From Clostridiales bacterium (GTDB taxonomy: Bacteria; Bacillota; Clostridia; Lachnospirales; WQUN01), in assembly GCA_031287685.1 (NCBI GenBank), contig JAITSQ010000025.1, forward strand, positions 62,001 through 126,000: a DNA stretch of 64,000 bases, in the 5' to 3' direction. The position numbers and the translations under genes were made by a program. The notes beneath the pieces were generated by a model. It was not told the origin of the DNA. It saw only the letters and a program-made list of their open reading frames with translations, and searched no databases. This document shows positions 1 through 7,852 of this stretch, piece after piece (within the stretch, counting starts at the first letter, position 1; every line of letters begins with the position of its first letter).

Positions 1-2
1 CG

Positions 3-605
3 TGCGAGACGGATATTTACGGCGCGCTGACGGAATATATGATAATCCTGGCCACGCTTCAGCCGCCGGCCCTGCTTGACATAAACAACACCGTGCCGCG
101 GGATTTATATGACGAGTTTAAGGAGAACGTGAAGGACTACAAGCCGTGCGATATGTTTATGGGTTTTCATTGCGGCAACGGCACGGCCTGCACGCTGAAA
201 GACCCGGAAATGAAGTATCAGCTTATAATGAAGCGCGCGCTTGAGCCGGACGGAGAGCCGGACATCACCCGAGGGACGCTTGAGGGCGATATAAAGCCGT
301 CGGAAATCACGCTTTTCCGCCTGCAGTCCGCCGCGGACACCGCTCTGAAGGCGTATCTGGCCGAGGGCGAGGTGCTTGATGTGCCGTCGCGGTCCTTTGG
401 GACGATCGGAGTAATCGCCGTGGACGAAATGGCGCGTTTTTACCGCCACGTGCTCGTGGCCGGGCGCTATCCGCACCATGCGGGCGTGGCGTTTAAGAAA
501 GTCGGCAAGGTGCTGTTTGAGGCGCTGAAACTTCTTGGCGTAACGGATATTGGGATAAACCTGCCGAAAGAAGTGCGGTATCCGGGAGAAAATCCCTGGA
601 AGTAA
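3..605 (+). CDS. L-fucose/L-arabinose isomerase family protein, 3' part
   Basis: The reading frame is open from the left edge, so this is the C-terminal part (about 200 residues) of a longer protein. It begins with CETDIYGALTEYM, which resembles the metal-site segment of FucI/AraA-type ketol isomerases, and continues with the family's C-terminal beta domain. Such enzymes interconvert aldoses and ketoses, for example L-fucose and L-fuculose, in the cytoplasm. The true substrate cannot be told from this fragment. A rho-independent terminator follows directly, so it is the last gene of its transcript. Confidence 0.75.
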   Translation, partial: CETDIYGALTEYMIILATLQPPALLDINNTVPRDLYDEFKENVKDYKPCDMFMGFHCGNGTACTLKDPEMKYQLIMKRALEPDGEPDITRGTLEGDIKPSEITLFRLQSAADTALKAYLAEGEVLDVPSRSFGTIGVIAVDEMARFYRHVLVAGRYPHHAGVAFKKVGKVLFEALKLLGVTDIGINLPKEVRYPGENPWK

Positions 606-630
606 GTAAGGCCCGCAAGAAGTAATTATA

Positions 631-661
631 AAAAAACCGCGTCCTGAAGGCGCGGTTTTTT
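631..661 (+). terminator. Rho-independent terminator
   Basis: An 11-bp arm AAAAAACCGCG and its complement are separated by a 9-nt loop and end in a T run. It closes the isomerase transcript and would also work on the other strand. Confidence 0.8.
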
Positions 662-728
662 GCTTTACAGGGCTACTGCGCGCGACACTAATTGTTATAA
701 GTAGACAGCGCGAAAAGGAGCTAATGAC

Positions 729-1013
729 ATGGATATTGACAAAATCACGATAGACTTCTCCGGGGTGAAAAATTTTTGTGATCTGCACCGAGTAATAAGC
801 GAAAGCCTCGACTTTCCAGATTGGTACGGGAAAAACCTTGACGCTCTATGGGACTTACTCACCGGCTATATAGGCGGCGGTTGGGAAATAACATTAAAGG
901 GCTGCGATAAAATCCCTAAACCGCTTCAAGAGTATATGGGGAAAGTGGTGAACATTTTTTTGAGGGCTGAAAAAATGTACGGGCAAATTAAGGTTTTTAT
1001 GGAAGAACTATAG
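729..1013 (+). CDS. Barstar-family protein (barnase inhibitor-like)
   Basis: This is a 94-residue protein, close to the usual size of barstar (about 90). It carries the family pattern DFPDWYGKNLDALWDLLTG, in which the helix with Asp, Tyr, Gly and Asn normally plugs a ribonuclease active site. A ribosome site AAAGGAG lies just before the ATG. Family knowledge: barstars neutralise barnase-like RNases in the cytoplasm. No matching RNase gene lies nearby, so it may be an orphan immunity gene that protects against neighbours' toxins, or a relic of one. Confidence 0.85.
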   Translation: MDIDKITIDFSGVKNFCDLHRVISESLDFPDWYGKNLDALWDLLTGYIGGGWEITLKGCDKIPKPLQEYMGKVVNIFLRAEKMYGQIKVFMEEL

Positions 1014-1184
1014 AACTCGGGGGTGATTTGTGTGAGAAAAACAGCGGCCTCTCTCATTTATCGGGCGGTACGTATAAGCATAAAGGGAAACGAGGGCGGA
1101 TAAGCCCCGCTTCCCTCAGAACCGCGCGTTTAAGCGCGTTGTTAACGCTTAGTCGCGGCGCGCCGAAAGGCCTTTTTTGTTTTC
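1014..1184 (+). other. Structured non-coding stretch after barstar
   Basis: The gap holds several inverted repeats, such as AGGGAA...TTCCCT with GGGCGG/GCCCCGC inside, and a GC-rich segment ending in AAAGGCCTTTTTTG, which may be the barstar terminator. A GTG-started frame of 67 codons crosses it, but its composition is not protein-like. I see no convincing gene. Confidence 0.4.
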
Positions 1185-2477
1185 CTACTTCGCTCCCGCC
1201 GCCAGATATGGCCGCTCCGCAAGGAACCTGAGCGAATCATATGAAATTTTATTTTTTTCAATATCGGCTTCGGCTTTCATAACGCCAAGCTCCGCCTGCT
1301 TCACTTGAAACTCAATTATATTGCCCGCCTTGAAGCTCAGGAGAGCGTTGTTATAGGTGTTCACGGCTTGGGCGCGGACCGCCTCGAGGGCCTTCCGAGC
1401 GCTCTCAAGCTGGCTTATATTGTCGCACAGGCCGCGTATCGTTTTTTCTAAATCGGCCCGCGCGTCGGAAAGCGCGCGCTCGGCGGAGTTCACGTCGTTT
1501 TCGAGCTGGATGTCGTGCTGCTCGACCTCGCTCAGGGCGAACATATCTTTTTGACCCGTCACCCAGTCGTAGCCAGTGCCGGACACGCTTTTCGCGTACC
1601 GCGCGGCCTCAAGCGCGAATTCCTTGGACTTGACCGTGGGCGCGTCGTCTATCGTGTCGTACATCTGGACGATGTATTTCTCCGGGTTCATTTTCGTTTC
1701 GTCCGGCTTATAAGCCACAGGGGATTTATCCGCCATATCGCGCCCAAGAGCGCGGTTTATGGCCGTCATAGAGCCGTCCGCGGACATTTTAAGGGCCGCC
1801 AGGTTCGCCTTGTCCGCCTGCAGAGACAGCTTCGCCGCCTCCAGCTCGCTTTGCGATTTTACGCCCAAACCCACCTGAAGCTCCAGGTTCTTGGCGTTTT
1901 GCTCCCCAAGCCCGACTGAGCGCTCAAGCAGGGCTATGTCAATCTTTTTGGTCTCTAAATCCGTCACGGCGGAGAGCAGCACGTATTCCGCGCTTTCTTT
2001 GAGCATACGCTCCGAGTACCGCGCCGCGTCCGCGTTCGCTTCGAGGGATTTCAGGTTCACGAGCAGATTTACAACCGTCGCGTAGGGCAGACCCATATTA
2101 GACATAAAAGTGTCTTGCCCGACCTTTATATTCTGGTTAATAAGGCGCGCGCTGTCGCTCAGGTTCTCAACGCTTGAATTGGCGGCGATTGCCTGTTTCA
2201 TCGCGTCCGCGTATGAAATGGTCCCCGCGCCGTTCGCGTAATATGATTTAAGAAACATATATCCGTCCGCGGCTTTTTCGTCCGTTTTCGACGCGGGGGG
2301 GTTATCAGACGGTTTGTCCGGCAATACCGGCTTTTCGGACCGCGCCGGCGGTTTTATCGCGGCAGGCGGGCGGGCGCTCGCCGGGATAACCAAACCCGCC
2401 GCGCGAACACTCGTCGAAAGCGCGCCCGCGCAAACCGCCGCCGCGATTATTTTAACAATCTTCCGGTACTTTTTCAC
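1185..2477 (-). CDS. TolC-family outer membrane efflux-like protein
   Basis: This is a 430-residue protein with a signal peptide (about residues 1-27, ending near VRAA), a Pro-rich linker to about residue 65, then two long alpha-helical coiled-coil halves. The GLGVKSQSELEAAKLSL stretch is typical of the TolC/OEP family. Such proteins form or resemble the outer channel of type I secretion and efflux systems. The GTG start has AGGGGGAA upstream. It follows a small membrane-protein gene by 11 nt and probably shares its transcript. No inner-membrane pump or adaptor is visible nearby. In a monoderm the protein could be an exported coiled-coil protein with another role. Confidence 0.7.
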   Translation of the reverse strand: MKKYRKIVKIIAAAVCAGALSTSVRAAGLVIPASARPPAAIKPPARSEKPVLPDKPSDNPPASKTDEKAADGYMFLKSYYANGAGTISYADAMKQAIAANSSVENLSDSARLINQNIKVGQDTFMSNMGLPYATVVNLLVNLKSLEANADAARYSERMLKESAEYVLLSAVTDLETKKIDIALLERSVGLGEQNAKNLELQVGLGVKSQSELEAAKLSLQADKANLAALKMSADGSMTAINRALGRDMADKSPVAYKPDETKMNPEKYIVQMYDTIDDAPTVKSKEFALEAARYAKSVSGTGYDWVTGQKDMFALSEVEQHDIQLENDVNSAERALSDARADLEKTIRGLCDNISQLESARKALEAVRAQAVNTYNNALLSFKAGNIIEFQVKQAELGVMKAEADIEKNKISYDSLRFLAERPYLAAGAK

Positions 2478-2488
2478 AAAAATTCCCC

Positions 2489-2923
2489 CTAAAATTTAAT
2501 TATCATTTTGAGCTTCTTAAGCATTTCCTCGTTCGGCTCAATTATAATTTTCGTCGGCACACCGTTATATACGCAAAAAAACGCTAAAGTATTACCGCCG
2601 CCGCCGCTTGAAAAATTTTTTACAACCCGAGCGGACTGCCCGCCGTATGGCTGAAAATCGCGCAAAGCGGCGGAAAAAGCCCGTTTCCGCCGCGATTTGT
2701 TATAAATCACGTCTATGTCAAGCTCCCCGTCCGCGAGGATGTATTCATACTCGACATTTAGAAACAAATTATGGGAAACCACCGCCAGAGGCAATACCAG
2801 CAACGCGATGGAAAAGTTTATAAGAAAGCCGACCGCAAAAAATATCGCCAAGACTGCGAATTTCACAACCGCTATCAAGCGCGCGTCGGTTTTCCGTTTT
2901 ATAAGCTGTTCGCAAAAACCCAT
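2489..2923 (-). CDS. Small membrane protein, DUF6106-like
   Basis: A 144-residue protein has two closely spaced hydrophobic segments at about residues 20-55, followed by a cytoplasmic-type beta-rich tail with YEYILADGELDIDVI and an RKRAF basic patch. This layout resembles DUF6106 proteins of Clostridia, whose role is unknown; the match is from memory and not searched. The ATG has GGAGG five bases upstream. It lies upstream of, and probably in one transcript with, the TolC-like gene. Confidence 0.6.
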   Translation of the reverse strand: MGFCEQLIKRKTDARLIAVVKFAVLAIFFAVGFLINFSIALLVLPLAVVSHNLFLNVEYEYILADGELDIDVIYNKSRRKRAFSAALRDFQPYGGQSARVVKNFSSGGGGNTLAFFCVYNGVPTKIIIEPNEEMLKKLKMIIKF

Positions 2924-2945
2924 AGCTTCCTCCGTTGCCCGGTGT

Positions 2946-2982
2946 TTTGAGCTTCCAAATAGAAGCTCAAAGCCACCTCCTT
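2946..2982 (-). promoter_or_regulatory. Leader hairpin with an extra Shine-Dalgarno
   Basis: On the minus strand a near-perfect AAGGAGGTGG (2973-2982) is followed at once by a 10-bp hairpin TTTGAGCTTC/GAAGCTCAAA (2946-2971). This lies about 50 nt before the real ribosome site of the 144-residue gene. A short frame starting TTG after the extra site would end inside that gene in another phase. Confidence 0.4.
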
Positions 2983-3062
2983 AATCTGCCCTGTTTTAAT
3001 AATTATATCATAAAAACGCCGCCCTGCATATAATGTAACAATTATTTAATACGGGGTAATGT

Positions 3063-4115
3063 ATGTATCCATTATTTGACGCCCATTGCGACGCTCCGAC
3101 AGAAATTTTCCGCAAAAACGAGGACCTGCTTTCAAACTCCGGCCACGTTGATATTAAGCGCCTGCTGGCGTTTAAGAACCCGGCTCAGGTTTTTGCCGTG
3201 TGGCTCGACCCGAAGCTCCCGCGAGAGGGCGGCGCGTTCGAGTCCGCCGCGCGGATTATCAGCTTTTTCGGCGAGCAAATCGTCAAGTACAAGGATTTTA
3301 TAAGCCGGGTAACCTCCCCGGAGGACCTTGCGGCCTGCGCCGGGACAGGCAAAATAGCCGCGCTCCTTGCCGTTGAAGGCGGAGAGCCTCTTGAGGGCAA
3401 ACTGGAAAATTTATCTAAATTGCGTGAAATGGGCGTATGCTCCATAACGCTCACCTGGAACGACCAGAACGAGCTTGGGTGCGGCTGCCTCGGCGGGGAA
3501 GCCGGGCTTACCCCCTTCGGCTTCGAGGCTCTGCGGGAGGCGCGGCGGCTCGGAATGACCGTTGATATTTCCCACCTTTCCGAAGCGGGCTGCCGCGATG
3601 TTCTGGGCGCGTGCAAAGCTCCCGTCATAGCCAGCCATTCAAACGCCGCCGCCCTTTGCCGCAACAAGCGCAACCTGAGCGACGAAATAATCCGCGACAT
3701 AGCCGAAAAAGGCGGCGTGGTCGGCGCGACGCTCTACCCTCCGTTTCTGGCGGAGGCGAAAGTAGCGTCAATCCCCGACGTTCTCCGCCATGTGAATTAT
3801 ATGGTAAACCTGGCGGGGGCGGAGCACGTGGGCTTAGGATGCGATTTTGACGGAATCGAGCAGACGCCGGCCGACCTGCGGGATTTAAGCGCGATGCCGC
3901 GCCTGCTTTACGCGCTTGAGCTGATGCTTGGGGCGGAGACGGCGGAAAAAGTGGCGAGCAAAAATTTTTTTCGCGTATTTATGGAGACGCTTAAAACAAG
4001 TCCCGGCGAAAAAAGCCCGGCCGCCGAATTTTCGACCGCGTCTTTGGAAATTTCCGCCGCGTCCGTCGGCTCCTCGGCTAAAAAGCGCAAAAAAATAATG
4101 CGTAACTGGTTTTAA
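3063..4115 (+). CDS. Membrane dipeptidase (peptidase family M19)
   Basis: A 350-residue TIM-barrel metalloenzyme. The two-zinc site of family M19 can be read in order: His8 and Asp10 in FDAHCD, Glu105 in AVEGGEP, His171 in DISHLSE, His192 in IASHSN, and Asp261 in GCDFDG. Family knowledge: these enzymes hydrolyse dipeptides, including D-amino-acid forms. There is no signal peptide, so it is probably cytoplasmic. The tail after about residue 315 is low-complexity, rich in Ser, Ala and Lys, and probably disordered. It appears to be a single-gene transcript before spoIIE. Confidence 0.92.
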   Translation: MYPLFDAHCDAPTEIFRKNEDLLSNSGHVDIKRLLAFKNPAQVFAVWLDPKLPREGGAFESAARIISFFGEQIVKYKDFISRVTSPEDLAACAGTGKIAALLAVEGGEPLEGKLENLSKLREMGVCSITLTWNDQNELGCGCLGGEAGLTPFGFEALREARRLGMTVDISHLSEAGCRDVLGACKAPVIASHSNAAALCRNKRNLSDEIIRDIAEKGGVVGATLYPPFLAEAKVASIPDVLRHVNYMVNLAGAEHVGLGCDFDGIEQTPADLRDLSAMPRLLYALELMLGAETAEKVASKNFFRVFMETLKTSPGEKSPAAEFSTASLEISAASVGSSAKKRKKIMRNWF

Positions 4116-4154
4116 GTTTTCCTGTCGTTAAAAAAACTATTCTCATTGTCAGGC

Positions 4155-4189
4155 TTCGACAATTCCCCCGCGCCGACATGGTTTATAAT
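4155..4189 (+). promoter_or_regulatory. spoIIE promoter with Spo0A box
   Basis: TTCGACAA (4155-4162) is the exact complement of TTGTCGAA, matching the Spo0A box TTGNCGAA. It lies 21 bp upstream of a perfect TATAAT (4184-4189). Family knowledge: Bacillus spoIIE and spoIIG use sigma-A promoters with this unusually long spacing, and phosphorylated Spo0A bound near the -35 switches them on. The position just before spoIIE supports the same control here. Confidence 0.75.
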
Positions 4190-4208
4190 TGCTCATCGGG
4201 GGATTTTT

Positions 4209-6551
4209 ATGGATAAACTGCTTTCCCGCGCGTTTTACCGCGCGTACCTGAATGTAAAAAACGCGGCTTCGGGCAGGGGCGCGGAGTGCCTCGCGTCCTC
4301 CGTGGTCGGCTTTTTTCTTGGGCGGGTTATGCTTCTGCGTTTCCTGAATCCGGTGGCGATGCCTTTTCTCGCGGCCTCCGCGGGGGAAAGCCCGCGCTTT
4401 TATTTTATCCTTGTTTTTTCCCTAATCGGGCTTTTCACGAAGCTTGAAGGCGTCTTTTTCCTGAAATATCTCGCCTGCGCCGCTTTTGTGACGGCGGGAC
4501 ATGTCATAATATCAAAAAGCGCTAAAAAGCGCGGAGGGGTTCGCCCGCCGGCTTATCTGGCTGTCTGCGGAGCCGCCGCCGCGCTGTCGTCGTTCGGGTT
4601 CTCGGCTCTGTACGGCCTGACGCCGTATTTCGCGGTAATGTCGCTGTTCGAGACGGGGCTTTCCGTTTCGGTCGCCTGCGTTATGAAAAAGACGGCGGGG
4701 GTAATCTCCGGCGGAGAAAGGAAAAACCTTTCGGCGGAGGAGCTTATAAGCCTTTCTATTTTGGCGGCGAGCGTCACGGCGGGGTCGGCGGATGTGTACA
4801 TAGGCGGGTTTTCGCTGAAATACGCCTGCCTTTGCCTTATCATTATGACTGTTTGCTATATAAACGGGGCGGCGTCGGGCGCTTCGGCGGGGGTGTTGTC
4901 CGGCTTCATACTGCTTTTCACCGGCGGCGGAAACCTGGCCCTGCTCGCGGCGCTTTCCGTCAGCGGGCTGATTTCCGGGCTTTTCAGGAGGTTCGGGAAG
5001 GCGGGAATAATCCTTTCCTTCCTTGCCTGCGGGGCGCTCGTTTCGTTTTACCTTGACCGGCGGATGATAACAAAGGAGCTTTTCCTCTCCGCGGGAGTGG
5101 GCGCGTGCGTGTTCGCCTTTCTGCCGGCAGGGTTCAGCTTCGGCGCGGCCGGCGCTTCGGAGGACGGCGCGGAGGAATACGTGGGCAAACTGAAAAGCCT
5201 GACCGTGCGGAAACTCTCGGCGTATTCAGAGGCGTTTACGGCGCTTTCAAAGAGTTTGACTGAAAAGCCCGAAGTATCGGCGGAGCTTCAGAGACCGGAA
5301 ATGGTGCGGCTTATAGACGCGGCGGCGGATGCAGCCTGCGCGTCGTGCGAGCTTCAAAAAAAATGCTGGGAGGAGCGTTTTGTGGAGACCTACGCCGCCG
5401 CCGAGTCTATGCTCGACGAATGCGAGCGGGAGTCGCGCATAAGCCGCGAAGCTATGCCTGAAAGTTTTAAAAATTTATGTACGCGAATAAATATTTTTGC
5501 GGACGCGCTGGCCCGCGCTTACATTTCACGGAAAACGAATCTGCTGTGGACTTCGCGCCTTTTTGAGATTCGCGGGCTCGCGGCGGCTCAGCTTTCAGGC
5601 GTTGCGGAGATTATGGGGCGCCTCCCGCAGGAGCTTTATTTTGACACGGCGTTCGACGCGGAGCTTGAGCGCGCGCTTCTCGCGGAGCTTGAGCGCGGGG
5701 GCGCGCCTATGCGGAGCATCGTCGTAACGCGCGGAAAAGGCGGGCATATAGAGGCGAACGTCGAGCTTTCACCCTGCGGCGGCGAAAGGGTTTGCGAAAG
5801 CGTCGTCTTGCCCGCGCTCAATAGCCTCATTGGGCGGAAAATGCGCAAAACGAAAGATTTCTGCGATTGCTCCGGCGGGGTGTGCAGCCTGTGCTTCGCT
5901 CCGGAATACCGCCTGCGCGTGTCCGCGGGGGCGGCCCGCGCCGTCAAGCACGGCAGCCCGGAATCCGGCGATTCTCATTCATTTATGGAACTCTCCTGCG
6001 GAAAATACCTGCTGGCCCTGTCCGACGGTATGGGTTCCGGCGAGGCCGCCTTGTCGGAGAGCGCTTCCGTGGTCGGGCTTCTGGAGGAATTTATGGACTG
6101 CGGTATGAGCGGCGAGCTGTCGGCGCGGCTAATAAACTCCGCGCTCGTGCTCAAAAACGCGGACGAGTCCTTTTCAACGCTTGATATATGCCTTATTGAC
6201 CTGCAGAGCGGTTTCGCCGAATTTATAAAAATCGGCGCGGCGTCGGCGTTTATCCTGCGCGGAGGGGAGGTCATACCCGTGCGGTCAAGCTCTCTGCCGA
6301 TGGGGATGTTATCCCGCGTTGACCTTGAAACGCGCACAAAAAAACTCCGCGACGGGGACGTGGTGGTGATGATGACGGACGGGGCGGCGGAGGCCTTCGG
6401 CGGGGAAGAGGCGGAGTTTCTGCGCTCCGTCAAGCGCGCGCGGCCCAAGGACTTCGCGGAAAGCGTGGCCGCCGAGGCGGTGCGCCGCTCCGGAGGAAAA
6501 CCCGCCGACGATATGACGATAATCGCGGCGCGGATTTGGGAAAAAGTATAA
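4209..6551 (+). CDS. spoIIE: Stage II sporulation protein E, PP2C-type phosphatase
   Basis: A 780-residue protein from the ATG; a TTG 63 nt upstream would lie inside the promoter and is rejected. The N-terminal half (about residues 30-320) has roughly ten membrane segments. A middle region with a Cys-rich patch (CASCELQKKCW) follows, then a C-terminal PP2C phosphatase domain with LALSDGMGSGE and VVMMTDGAAE metal-binding aspartates. SpoIIE sits at the asymmetric septum and dephosphorylates SpoIIAA, which releases sigma-F in the forespore. The Spo0A-type promoter fits this. Its presence is strong evidence that the organism sporulates. Confidence 0.95.
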   Translation: MDKLLSRAFYRAYLNVKNAASGRGAECLASSVVGFFLGRVMLLRFLNPVAMPFLAASAGESPRFYFILVFSLIGLFTKLEGVFFLKYLACAAFVTAGHVIISKSAKKRGGVRPPAYLAVCGAAAALSSFGFSALYGLTPYFAVMSLFETGLSVSVACVMKKTAGVISGGERKNLSAEELISLSILAASVTAGSADVYIGGFSLKYACLCLIIMTVCYINGAASGASAGVLSGFILLFTGGGNLALLAALSVSGLISGLFRRFGKAGIILSFLACGALVSFYLDRRMITKELFLSAGVGACVFAFLPAGFSFGAAGASEDGAEEYVGKLKSLTVRKLSAYSEAFTALSKSLTEKPEVSAELQRPEMVRLIDAAADAACASCELQKKCWEERFVETYAAAESMLDECERESRISREAMPESFKNLCTRINIFADALARAYISRKTNLLWTSRLFEIRGLAAAQLSGVAEIMGRLPQELYFDTAFDAELERALLAELERGGAPMRSIVVTRGKGGHIEANVELSPCGGERVCESVVLPALNSLIGRKMRKTKDFCDCSGGVCSLCFAPEYRLRVSAGAARAVKHGSPESGDSHSFMELSCGKYLLALSDGMGSGEAALSESASVVGLLEEFMDCGMSGELSARLINSALVLKNADESFSTLDICLIDLQSGFAEFIKIGAASAFILRGGEVIPVRSSSLPMGMLSRVDLETRTKKLRDGDVVVMMTDGAAEAFGGEEAEFLRSVKRARPKDFAESVAAEAVRRSGGKPADDMTIIAARIWEKV

Positions 6552-6666
6552 AATCCGCAGGCTTGGCAAAACTTCCCTTATAGGAACCCGACGAACAAGG
6601 GCGGCGCGCCGTTTTCGCCTTGAGGCGGCGAAAATTCCGAAAACAAGAAATTACAGGAGGTTTCCG

Positions 6667-6984
6667 ATGTCCGACAGGATTATACTTATAAAAGGCGACT
6701 GTTCAAACTGGTACGAACAGGCGATTTTCATACTCCGCAAACAGCAGCCTGGCCGCGCCCCCAAGGATTTCGTCGCGGAGGCGGAGAACATAATCGCCAA
6801 CTATATGGAGCGGTGCGAAGGTAAACGCGGCAACTTGGTGAAACGGTATAAAAACAACCCGGACGCCCCTTTCGTCCGCGCGCCCGAAAAAAAGGCGGGA
6901 AGCGGCGGCATAGACGCTTTTTTATACGGCGGGCTGATTATATGCGCGCTTGTCCTCGCTTATATCGTAATTTCAAGGGCGTGA
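6667..6984 (+). CDS. Conserved hypothetical, tail-anchored small protein
   Basis: A 105-residue protein with an excellent ribosome site (AGGAGG) before its ATG. The soluble N-terminal part opens with IILIKGDCSNWYEQAIFILRK and is predicted helical. A basic linker follows, then a single C-terminal membrane helix (about residues 86-103). I recall similar short proteins in other Clostridia but no known function. Its 3' end overlaps the end of the convergent rsmA gene by 12 nt. Confidence 0.7.
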   Translation: MSDRIILIKGDCSNWYEQAIFILRKQQPGRAPKDFVAEAENIIANYMERCEGKRGNLVKRYKNNPDAPFVRAPEKKAGSGGIDAFLYGGLIICALVLAYIVISRA

Positions 6985-7827
6985 CAGGTCCGCGCGCTCT
7001 CTTAGCGCCTTTGCGACCGCTGTAAAATCGTTCAGCGTCAGCGCCTCTCCGCGCGCGTTTTCGTCAAACCCGGCGGATTTAAGCGCCTTCGCGGCCTCCG
7101 CTTTGCTTGGGGAGATTCCCTCCGAGACGACGCAGTTCACTAAGGTTTTTCGCCGCTTGGCGAACGCCGCCTTAACCACTCGAAACATAAACTCCTTTTC
7201 CGGCGGCGGCAGCGGCAGGTTTTTTTTCGGCGTAATACGGAGTACCGCCGAATCCACGTTCGGCCGCGGATAAAAGCAGTTCCGGGGTACGTTCGCGGCT
7301 ATTTCGGCAAAAGCGTAATACCCGGCGATTACCGACAGCGCGCCGTAATCCTTGCTTCCCGGAATAGCGCAGAACCGCGCCGCCACCTCCTTTTGCAGCA
7401 TTACGACAAGGTTTTGCAGGCCGTATTCCCCGCGAAGCAGCGTCATAACAATATCCGCCGCTATGTAATACGGCAGGTTAGCCGTCACCTTGGCCGGACG
7501 CGAAAAAAGAGCCGGGAGGTCGGTTTTAAGGATGTCTTCGTTAATTACGCGGACGTTGCCGTATGGGGCGAGCCGCCCGCGCAGAACCGGCAGCATATCC
7601 GGGTCTATCTCGACCGCCGCCACCTCTCCCGCGCTCTGGGCCAGCCGTTCGGTCAGATGTCCTATGCCCGGCCCTATTTCGACGACATAGTCGTCTTTGC
7701 AAACATTTGCCGCCGCCATAATTTTATCAAGCACGAACGCGTCAATTAAAAAATTCTGCCCATACCGCTTTTTTACGCGGAGCTTCGCTTTCTTTATAAT
7801 TTCAGTCGTCTGATTGTGTAGAGAGAT
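6973..7827 (-). CDS. rsmA: 16S rRNA A1518/A1519 dimethyltransferase (RsmA/KsgA)
   Basis: This enzyme dimethylates two adjacent adenines at the 3' end of 16S rRNA. Visible motifs are YGQNFLID, the SAM loop VEIGPGIG and the catalytic NLPYYI. Starting at the first normal codon (GTG at 7734) would remove QNFLID. Upstream to the in-frame TAA at 7861-7863 there is no ATG, GTG or TTG. GAGGTG followed by seven bases precedes an ATC codon (7827-7825), giving a 284-residue protein of normal length, so I place the start there. A sequencing error is the main alternative. It ends convergently with the tail-anchored gene. Confidence 0.9.
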   Translation of the reverse strand: MSLHNQTTEIIKKAKLRVKKRYGQNFLIDAFVLDKIMAAANVCKDDYVVEIGPGIGHLTERLAQSAGEVAAVEIDPDMLPVLRGRLAPYGNVRVINEDILKTDLPALFSRPAKVTANLPYYIAADIVMTLLRGEYGLQNLVVMLQKEVAARFCAIPGSKDYGALSVIAGYYAFAEIAANVPRNCFYPRPNVDSAVLRITPKKNLPLPPPEKEFMFRVVKAAFAKRRKTLVNCVVSEGISPSKAEAAKALKSAGFDENARGEALTLNDFTAVAKALRERADLSRP

Positions 7828-7852
7828 ATACGGACACCTCGTTTCTTTGAAT

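Noticed and set aside
1028-1231. 67-codon GTG frame after barstar
   Set aside because: Composition is not protein-like, it runs into the 3' end of the TolC-like gene, and it lies over several inverted repeats.
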